From a virus: DNA of 28,414 nucleotides. A model generated the notes under the pieces. That model made no database searches and was not told where the DNA came from. It saw nothing but the letters and a program-made list of their open reading frames with translations. The DNA is taken from positions 1,069-29,482 of the IMG/VR virus record IMGVR_UViG_3300030382_001549. One strand, written 5' to 3'. How positions within the stretch are numbered: position 1 is the stretch's first letter; every line of letters starts with the position of its first letter. Below, piece by piece: positions 23,228-28,414 of the stretch. Both the position numbers and the translations under genes were made by a program.

Positions 23228-23793
23228 ATGATATCCATTGTAAGTTTCTTAAATCTTTCTGTTTTTTTATCTATAATGTCCTCATCATATTCCTCTCCCG
23301 CTCTCCTACATAAAATTGCCATTTGCTCTGGTAAAACATCAAACGCTCCATGCTTCATACTCTCAATAGTCATATCTAACTGTGTCGATTCAATATAATC
23401 TCCAAAAGTGTTATCAAACATAGATTCTTTAGGGAAAAAGTATTTTTCTTCTTCAAACATAAACCCATCTATAGCTTTAGGTTCATATTCTTCTGTTACC
23501 TGTCCAATAAATTCCATAGCTCTACTAATACTATTTACATCACATCTTTGTAGAGTTTCATTATCAATTTTTGTTATATATTGAAAAATATCAGTATTCA
23601 TCCTCAACATTTCAACTGTGCTAATTTTGGAGAAAGGTTTTTCTTTATCAAACTCCCCTTCTTTTAATTTAGCCTTATGTTTTTGCTCATGACTTTTTAT
23701 TAAATCATACCAACCATACCAATATTCTAATGTAATATCTTTCCATTCTGTTGGAACTTCATATTTTTTGCCATCAATATCTAATGTTACCAT
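23101..23793 (-). CDS. Tail-assembly chaperone (gpG-like), unshifted product
   Basis: The 230-residue product begins VTLDIDGKKYEVPTEWKDITLEYW, the usual opening of a tail-assembly chaperone. Helical segments follow, with FEEEKYFFPKESMFDN and FDVLPEQMAILCRRAGEEYDEDII before KKLTMDIIWEFSFF at the slip site. After residue 196 the zero-frame tail is only 34 residues (SVQNMKLINHFQ…KSL), compared with 100 in the -1 frame. The gene overlaps the upstream stop by one base. In lambda-like phages the short form coats the tape measure and the long form recruits tube subunits. Confidence 0.75.
   Translation of the reverse strand: MVTLDIDGKKYEVPTEWKDITLEYWYGWYDLIKSHEQKHKAKLKEGEFDKEKPFSKISTVEMLRMNTDIFQYITKIDNETLQRCDVNSISRAMEFIGQVTEEYEPKAIDGFMFEEEKYFFPKESMFDNTFGDYIESTQLDMTIESMKHGAFDVLPEQMAILCRRAGEEYDEDIIDKKTERFKKLTMDIIWEFSFFLSVQNMKLINHFQISSEVELHQQVELEQKESIKSL
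23171..23212 (-). promoter_or_regulatory. Programmed -1 ribosomal frameshift site
   Basis: The heptamer T TTT TTA occupies 23212-23206 in the correct phase: zero-frame codons are TTT (195) and TTA (196), and the -1 frame reads TTT TTT AAG into the extension. It lies within a run of nine T (23215-23207). UUUUUUA is the heptamer used by HIV-1. Thirteen bases downstream an AU-rich imperfect hairpin, TGAAATTGA-TAAA-TCATTTTCA (23192-23171), could act as a weak stimulator. Confidence 0.7.
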
Positions 23794-24200
23794 TATATTT
23801 CCTTTAGTTTAACCTTAAATTCACTACTGATTCTATCTTCAGCATATATATCGTATGTCTCCCCAATTATTTGGGAAGTTTTTCTAAATAAATTTTTTTT
23901 CATTCTATCAATATCTTCTCTTAAATCATCTCTGTCTATCCCCGCTAAAAATCCAACCGCCGAAAACACTACTAAGTTTGGAATCATATATCTCCACTCT
24001 AACATTAAAGAATCTTGATTTTTATGGTCATCTCTAAATTCATTAGAATAACATATTATCATTTCTAAAATACCATTGAAATCTCCAAATTTACCAATAT
24101 TTTCTTCCTCAGTTATGTAATAAATAGATGCCTTCACATTTCGGATATATTTATCCAATATTTTCTTGTGTTTTTTGTTGTCGCAGACAATATCTGTCAT
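23793..24200 (-). CDS. Protein of unknown function at the head of the tail operon
   Basis: The 135-residue product is mainly helical, with a hydrophobic helix at about residues 74-88 (IPNLVVFSAVGFLAGI) that could be buried or membrane-associated, and charged flanks. It starts 19 bases after a promoter-like box and its stop overlaps the chaperone start by one base, so it leads the tail operon. I recall unnamed proteins of this size in front of the chaperone in Bacteroidetes phages. Its role could be in tail assembly, but nothing in the sequence shows it. Confidence 0.55.
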   Translation of the reverse strand: MTDIVCDNKKHKKILDKYIRNVKASIYYITEEENIGKFGDFNGILEMIICYSNEFRDDHKNQDSLMLEWRYMIPNLVVFSAVGFLAGIDRDDLREDIDRMKKNLFRKTSQIIGETYDIYAEDRISSEFKVKLKEI

Positions 24201-24218
24201 TTTAGGTAAAATTTGTTA

Positions 24219-24257
24219 CAAAAATACTATATTAAATAATACAACCCACGAAAAAAA
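24219..24257 (-). promoter_or_regulatory. Late-promoter candidate before the tail operon
   Basis: On the minus strand TTTTTTTCGT (24257-24248) is followed after 21 bases by TATTTTTG (24226-24219) and TAA, the same layout as at 11150-11188. The conserved AT-W-AT core in the spacer occurs at the same offset. It lies in the 63-base gap between terL and the next gene, whose ATG follows 19 bases after the box. Confidence 0.6.
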
Positions 24258-24263
24258 GGGAAA

Positions 24264-25721
24264 TCACGAAAAATACACTATTTTACCTGTATTTGACCAA
24301 ATTTCTCTATTTACTGCCATCACAAGACAATCTACCATGTCATCATGTCGTGCTGATGGAAATTTTACGCATTGTTGTATAAATTCTTCATTCCAATCCC
24401 CCTTCAACAAACTTACTCTCTCAGACTCTAAACTTGCACTTATATCTTGCACTCTTGCTACTTTATCTTTAGTTGGAGGTTTATCTTCCCTAACATTTAA
24501 TCCTGTTTCTCTTTTTAAGGTTTGAACTATTGATTTACCAGACGCTTTTGGCTCTACATAAATTCTACTTCTATTTGTATATCCATTTAACTGCACCCAC
24601 TGAGGTATGAATCTTATTAAATCAGGAAAGTCTTTATGAACATTTGTGCAATTTATAATCTGCCATTTATTATCAACATAAACATACGCTAATAATGCTG
24701 AGGGGTCGTTCTTCTGATTTTCAGTATATGCGGGGTCAATTATAAAATTCACTGTTACTCCACTTATATTTTTTGCATGCTCATCTATCTTAAACCAATT
24801 TCCTCTTATCAATCCTGAATTAAGGGGAGTTGGAGTTTGCATAAGTTGTCCTGCATATCCATAAGTCCCTAATGCCTCTTTATAATCTTGTAATATATCT
24901 CTACTAAATCTATCTGTCCAAAATAAATCATCTTCATCATAATATTCTCTTAAAGAAGCGGGTTTTACATCATCTGATAATTCTGCGGGTATGCAAATGT
25001 GTTTATATTTCAATCTTGTGTTTATTCCCCCAACTAAATATCCGCTCAAGTCATTTTCGTGTATTCTTTGCATAATAATTATTCTGACCCCTGTTAATGG
25101 ATTATTTAATCTTGAGTAAAATGTTGTTCGGTACCACTCGTTCGCATTTTCCCTTTCCACTTCAGACGCAGCGTTTTTTGGGGAAACAGGGTCATCAATA
25201 ATTAAGAAATCTGCTCCCTGTCCTGTAATGGTACCTCCAACAGATGTAGCTCTACGCATTCCCATATAATTATTCTCGTATCTAGCTTTTAAGTTTTGGT
25301 CTTTCTTAATATGAAACACATCTCCCCATCTTTCTCTATACCAATCACTCTGAATAACATCTCTTGATTTAGTTGCATGTTCTATAGAGAGGTCAGCAGA
25401 ATAAGAAGCGGTAATAAATCTAAGTTTAGGGTCTCTTATCCAACACCAAACAGGAAATAGTACCGTAACGATTAAAGATTTTGTTGAACGGAAAGGAACA
25501 TTAACAATAATGTCTTTCTTTTTTGGTTTCCCTTCAATAATTCTTTCAGCTTCCTCTTGTAATAAATTACATAAGTATTTATGATGCCAATTAGTTGATA
25601 AGGGTACAGCAGGCTCTACAATATGCCAAGACATCTTAAAAAATTCATAAAAAGACATCTCACATAATTTTTGCTCAATAGCAAACTTTATAATGTCATC
25701 ATTATTCTTCGTTGTACTCAT
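24264..25721 (-). CDS. terL: Terminase large subunit
   Basis: This 485-residue protein has an N-terminal ATPase with a Walker A-like segment at 75-82 (VPFRSTKS), ASYSADLS at 105-112, a Walker B at 172-177 (FLIIDD) and a coupling motif MQRIHENDLSGYL at 217-229. The C-terminal RNase H-like nuclease has the acidic residues D329 (IIDPAYTE), E390 (VEPKASGKS) and D460/D461/D464 (ARHDDMVD). It drives DNA into the prohead and cuts the concatemer. The Walker A is not the GxxxxGK[ST] form, as is usual for phage terminases. It overlaps the small subunit gene by 20 bases. Confidence 0.93.
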   Translation of the reverse strand: MSTTKNNDDIIKFAIEQKLCEMSFYEFFKMSWHIVEPAVPLSTNWHHKYLCNLLQEEAERIIEGKPKKKDIIVNVPFRSTKSLIVTVLFPVWCWIRDPKLRFITASYSADLSIEHATKSRDVIQSDWYRERWGDVFHIKKDQNLKARYENNYMGMRRATSVGGTITGQGADFLIIDDPVSPKNAASEVERENANEWYRTTFYSRLNNPLTGVRIIIMQRIHENDLSGYLVGGINTRLKYKHICIPAELSDDVKPASLREYYDEDDLFWTDRFSRDILQDYKEALGTYGYAGQLMQTPTPLNSGLIRGNWFKIDEHAKNISGVTVNFIIDPAYTENQKNDPSALLAYVYVDNKWQIINCTNVHKDFPDLIRFIPQWVQLNGYTNRSRIYVEPKASGKSIVQTLKRETGLNVREDKPPTKDKVARVQDISASLESERVSLLKGDWNEEFIQQCVKFPSARHDDMVDCLVMAVNREIWSNTGKIVYFS

Positions 25722-26145
25722 CTAATCTTTTTCTCAATTCATCAACAGATATATCATCATTAAAATCAACTTTGATTCTTTTTGAAGTATTATCTGTAAT
25801 CTCAGATGATGAGAGTTTGGGAACTGTATAGTTCATTAATTTAGCAACAGCGTTTATATATGCTTCGGGGTCTTTATCAAATAATTTCTCCAAAGCTATT
25901 TTGATTTTTGTTGAATGTCCCTCTAAAGCCCAAGCTAAAGCATTTCTACTCATCGCAGTAGTTTTAGCTTTTCCCCTTGTCGGCTTAATATCCTCTATCT
26001 CTTTAGTTAAGGGAGGTAATTTTCTTGTTTGGGGTTTAATCACTTTTTCCCCTTTAACATTTTCCTTGATATTCTTCTCCATATCATCTATACTGCCATC
26101 TAATCTTAATCTTCTTCTTAATTCCTCTTTTTCTGTATCTTTCAT
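25702..26145 (-). CDS. terS: Terminase small subunit (probable)
   Basis: I choose the ATG at 26145 (MKDTEKEELRRRLRL) over the in-frame ATG at 26175, because the late-promoter-like box occupies 26165-26172 and would leave the upstream ATG outside or inside the promoter. The 147-residue protein has a charged, helical N-terminus with Lys/Thr/Pro-rich linker, then SRNALAWALEGHSTKIKIALEKLF and KDPEAYINAVAKLMNYTVPKLSSSEI. The latter is a pattern I recognise from small terminases of Bacteroidetes phages. It would bind the packaging site, probably in the adjacent gene-free region, and load the large subunit, whose gene it overlaps by 20 bases. Confidence 0.75.
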   Translation of the reverse strand: MKDTEKEELRRRLRLDGSIDDMEKNIKENVKGEKVIKPQTRKLPPLTKEIEDIKPTRGKAKTTAMSRNALAWALEGHSTKIKIALEKLFDKDPEAYINAVAKLMNYTVPKLSSSEITDNTSKRIKVDFNDDISVDELRKRLDEYNEE

Positions 26146-26164
26146 AATCTTATATTTAATATTA

Positions 26165-26199
26165 CAAATAAACAAAATATAATTATACCTATAACGAAA
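26165..26199 (-). promoter_or_regulatory. Late-promoter candidate before the terminase genes
   Basis: TTTCGT (26199-26194) is followed after exactly 21 bases by TTTATTTG (26172-26165) and TAA on the minus strand. It is the weakest of the three copies because the -7 box departs from TAnnTTTG, but spacing, the AT-W-AT core and the TTTGTAA end agree. The terS ATG at 26145 follows 20 bases after the box, almost as in the tail operon. Confidence 0.5.
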
Positions 26200-26223
26200 T
26201 TTATAGAAATAATATAAAATTCA

Positions 26224-26287
26224 CTTTATCTTTATCTTTTACTTTATATTGTTCTTTATCTATAAGGGTATTTAATACCCCTTAATT
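26224..26287 (-). repeat. Border element, right copy: inverted repeat plus purine-rich tract
   Basis: On the plus strand a tract of CTTTATC/TTTATC units (26224-26260) is followed by GGGTATT-T-AATACCC (26266-26280), a perfect 7-bp inverted repeat, and CTTAATTA. The element resembles 1005-1086 in order and in sequence (CTTTATCTTT…TTGTTCTTT…TAAGGGTA…TACCC(C/T)TTAATTA). It lies about 25 bases upstream of the terS promoter candidate. Confidence 0.55.
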
Positions 26288-26340
26288 ACCTTTTTTCTAT
26301 ATTTTTCGTAGTTGTTAAATTTCAATCCCCTAACTTGTGC

Positions 26341-26362
26341 TTACATTTGTATTACATTTGTA
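26341..26362. repeat. 11-bp perfect tandem direct repeat
   Basis: TTACATTTGTA occurs twice without a gap (26341-26351 and 26352-26362). Each copy contains TACATTTG, a match to TAnnTTTG on the plus strand, but no gene lies to its right on that strand and no well-spaced -33 element is present. It could be a protein-binding site. Confidence 0.7.
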
Positions 26363-26497
26363 TCTCCCAGAAAACATACTAACAATTCCTTATAACTTAC
26401 TGATTATCTGTTTAATATGGATATAAAATTGAAATTCAAAATTTGACTTGTATGTGTAGAGGTTCAAGAAAGAGGAATCCAAAAATTGACGGAAATT

Positions 26498-26540
26498 GTA
26501 AAAAACTCCCTTTTTAAGTAAAAATACTCCCTTTTTTTAA
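26498..26540. repeat. Imperfect 20/23-bp tandem direct repeat
   Basis: GTAAAAAACTCCCTTTTTAA (26498-26517) is followed directly by a second copy (26518-26540) that differs by an inserted T and two extra T in the T-run. The shared core is GTAAAAA-ACTCCCTTTTT-AA. About two turns of DNA separate the cores, so two copies of one protein could bind the same face. Confidence 0.65.
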
Positions 26541-26801
26541 CAATTTGAAAGAAAATTAAAGAAAATATTAGTATTTTTTAAAGTTTTGTTCGTTTTTTTT
26601 GGCAAATCCAAATAAAAATCGCTAGTTTTTTAATACTATTCTTATAAATTCTTTAACTTTCTTTCTAAATTATTTAATTAGCTACAAAACGCAAGGAATA
26701 AAAAGGAAATTATTACAATAAATTTAATAGTTGCGCTTTCGTTTCTAAAGTTAAAAGTTTCTTTTCATAAGTAATCATTTTAGTTAATATTAGGTTAGTT
26801 T

Positions 26802-28046
26802 TTATATATCTAAGTCGTCGCGGTGGTGATACTCGCTTGTACAATTGTTATAAATTGCATCAGATTGCAAAATACTTTCTCCTCTATCTTCACAATAAAC
26901 TGAGCAATCATCGCAAACTTCCATATCTGCCGAATCAATATAAGTAATATAATCAGGGCTCACTTCGCATCCACATTCATCACAATGTCGTATGTTCTCG
27001 CTTGCTTCTCCGCTTACGTTATCTAGTTTCAAAATGTCGCTGTCGCTGCTTTGGTCGTTGCTTAATGTTTGGTCATATGTATTAAAATAATTGTAAGTAT
27101 CGCAATAAGGATAGTAATCGTAAGAATCTCTTTTTACTTCTACATCAAAGAAGGGCGAACTATTGCCGAAAATTTCTTTTGTTGTGTTCTGTTCTGCTAT
27201 TACTTTTCTTTTTATATCATACCAATTAAAGCAATTTGCAAATTTAATATTGTTGTCTGCTGTTTTAATATCTATCTTATAATATTTGTGTATCTCATTA
27301 AACATTTGCGTTTGCGTTTCTGCTCGGTGGTCTTGTGTCTTTGTGTAAATTCTATCAATAAAAATTTCAGTTGGTTTCATCTTCTTGCGTCTGTCAATAT
27401 CTTCAGTTGCTTTATCTATCCAAACTAAAGAACGCGCTATAATCTCGTTACCTTGTGTTAAGATTGCCATCTTTAAAGTATTAACATCTGTATTAATATC
27501 GTTGTAAATTTCAAAATATTGCTTCGGCTTTCCCTGCATACATGAAGAATTAATATCGCTTTTCTCTTTTATGTGTAGCCCTTCTATTTTGCCGATATTG
27601 AAGGGCTCGCTGTTGTGCTCTTTATTGTGTTTATGGTTATAAATTTGCGGTATATGTTCCGCATCTAATATATGAAAAGTCTTTGGCAATAACATATTTG
27701 CGGCGGCTGTTGCTTCCGTTACAATGTTATTAAATTGTTCTAATTGCTCGGTGCTTATTCCATCAGTTAAAAAGTAATTATTTGCAAACTTTCGTAAAGT
27801 GCAGGCGCTGTAATATTTGTTGCGCTGTTCTGTTGTTGGCTCGGTTATTGTTATACCTGCATGTTCTATCAATTTAAGAATTTTCTCTTTTTTAATATAA
27901 GATATTTTCAAAGGGTTGCAAACGGCGTTTGCTATCGTATCAATACAAACATTAAATTTATCGTTTGTTGGTATGTTGTGAATCGTTTGTAAGTCTCTTA
28001 ACATCTTTATTGATATTGTTTTGAATTCTGAATTTTCTTTATACAT
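26802..28046 (-). CDS. Conserved phage protein with C-terminal zinc-ribbon-like segment
   Basis: The 414-residue protein has SSCM at 167-170 followed by YFEIY, IIARSLVWI at 202-210, FIDRIYT at 229-235 and a YYPYCDTYNYF segment at 311-321. From memory this motif series ('SCM…GRALxW…FxDRIYT…YPYxDTFxY') marks a protein type widespread in large and small phages, but its function is unknown to me. Residues 355-408 hold two Cys pairs (C355/C358 with C360, C378/C381), then YCED and a HH, which look like zinc-binding knuckles. It lies outside the structural block, on the far side of the control region, and seems to use GC-containing codons (GCG, GCC, CGC) more than its neighbours. Confidence 0.65.
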   Translation of the reverse strand: MYKENSEFKTISIKMLRDLQTIHNIPTNDKFNVCIDTIANAVCNPLKISYIKKEKILKLIEHAGITITEPTTEQRNKYYSACTLRKFANNYFLTDGISTEQLEQFNNIVTEATAAANMLLPKTFHILDAEHIPQIYNHKHNKEHNSEPFNIGKIEGLHIKEKSDINSSCMQGKPKQYFEIYNDINTDVNTLKMAILTQGNEIIARSLVWIDKATEDIDRRKKMKPTEIFIDRIYTKTQDHRAETQTQMFNEIHKYYKIDIKTADNNIKFANCFNWYDIKRKVIAEQNTTKEIFGNSSPFFDVEVKRDSYDYYPYCDTYNYFNTYDQTLSNDQSSDSDILKLDNVSGEASENIRHCDECGCEVSPDYITYIDSADMEVCDDCSVYCEDRGESILQSDAIYNNCTSEYHHRDDLDI

Positions 28047-28077
28047 TTTTTTTAGTTTTTAAGGGTTTATAAATTTA

Positions 28078-28414
28078 TTATTTTTTAAAGTCAATTTCAT
28101 TGTGCATATATTGCATTTCATGATTTATATTTTTTAATATAACATTGTAAGAATCTTCTCCGTTTCTGTTGTAGTTGTAAACTCTTACATATTCAATTAA
28201 AAGCAATAACCAAGTTTGTTTTTTGCTGTGTTTTACTCTGCAAATAAATTTGTTAAAATTATCATATTTTGGCGATGCTATTTTATTGTGTATCTCTGTA
28301 GCTAGCTCTTCAAACGCATCTATATTCATGCTTATCTTTTTTCCGTTATTAACGGCGGTTGTGGGTAGTAAGTTATGCAATTTATCATTTAAAAATAAAC
28401 CCGCTACTTTTTCA
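28078..28414 (-). CDS. 5'-truncated gene of unknown function
   Basis: The frame is open to the right edge of the window, so the start lies outside it. A TTG at 28380 could serve as a start but there is no reason to prefer it, since the frame upstream continues EKVAGLFLNDK. At least 111 residues are visible: a Leu/Asn-rich part, then MNIDAFEELATEIHNKI, a basic ICRVKHSKKQTWLLLLIEYVRVYNYN segment, and an acidic C-terminus. No motif is recognisable. It ends 31 bases before the 414-residue gene and probably shares its transcript. Confidence 0.6.
   Translation of the reverse strand, partial: EKVAGLFLNDKLHNLLPTTAVNNGKKISMNIDAFEELATEIHNKIASPKYDNFNKFICRVKHSKKQTWLLLLIEYVRVYNYNRNGEDSYNVILKNINHEMQYMHNEIDFKK

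Larger units (their letters stand above)
26146..26801. other. Gene-free control region between the right-end genes and terS
   Basis: About 650 bases without a convincing gene, very AT-rich. It holds, from right to left on the map, a 20/23-bp tandem repeat (26498-26540), an 11-bp tandem repeat (26341-26362), the border element with a hairpin and pyrimidine tract (26224-26287), and the promoter candidate (26165-26199). Beside the small terminase gene, this is the natural place for a packaging site, and it may also contain an origin or operators. The stretch 26541-26801 shows no feature except short AT runs. Confidence 0.6.

Noticed and set aside
26146-26175. ATG at 26175 as the terS start
   Set aside because: It lies within the promoter-like element; the ATG at 26145 keeps the box-to-start distance seen in the tail operon.
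26341-26362. CRISPR-like or iteron array
   Set aside because: Only two 11-bp copies with no spacers; recorded as a simple tandem repeat.
26713-26778. 21-codon frame just downstream of the 414-residue gene
   Set aside because: Too short and without motif; could arise by chance in AT-rich DNA.
1-28414. tRNA genes, integrase and insertion sequences
   Set aside because: I saw no cloverleaf-like segment, recombinase catalytic motif or transposase in the frames, so a temperate lifestyle cannot be judged from this window.

Overview
The window is part of the genome of a tailed bacteriophage that very probably infects a member of the Bacteroidota, most likely a flavobacterium. The DNA is strongly AT-rich and start codons follow A-rich stretches without Shine-Dalgarno sequences. 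Promoter-like boxes fit the Bacteroidetes TAnnTTTG pattern, and one product has a flavobacterial-type signal peptide ending in ...ASSAQ. A long tape measure protein, a frameshifting tail-assembly chaperone and the absence of any recognisable sheath point to a siphovirus-like virion. Every supported gene lies on the minus strand, so the functional order runs from high to low coordinates. No integrase, tRNA or CRISPR array was seen.

Right end (28414-26802): a 5'-truncated gene of unknown function and a 414-residue conserved phage protein with a C-terminal zinc-ribbon-like segment. A gene-free control region follows (about 26801-26146). It holds two tandem direct repeats, an inverted repeat next to a pyrimidine-rich tract, and a promoter-like element in front of the terminase genes.

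Virion block (26145-3783): small and large terminase; a 135-residue protein; a tail chaperone pair joined by a -1 frameshift site (TTTTTTA); a 54-residue ORF; a tail protein with a lectin-like domain; a 586-residue tail protein; a 1015-residue tail-tip protein with carbohydrate-binding-like and C1q-like inserts; two small tail or neck proteins; and the tape measure. Three small regulatory-looking genes (two Cys-motif proteins and a helix-turn-helix protein) then precede a ClpP-type prohead protease with a scaffold-like C-terminus, the major capsid protein, a probable tail-tube protein, the portal, a head-tail connector and several small virion proteins including a duplicated pair. The tail genes sit between terminase and capsid, and the portal follows the capsid, which is not the lambda/HK97 order.

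Lysis and host-interaction block (4398-2303): a single-TM protein, a short basic protein, a DUF5675-like protein (candidate lysin), an outer-membrane beta-barrel-like protein and two small membrane proteins, ended by strong hairpins. A metallophosphoesterase, a zinc-motif protein and the start of a probable recombination gene lead into the early or replication region off the left edge.

The most interesting signals are three promoter-like elements sharing TTTCGT-N21-TWTWTTTGTAA in front of terS, the tail operon and the protease/capsid operon; a related hairpin-plus-tract element at both borders of the structural block; and the HIV-type slippery heptamer in the chaperone gene.
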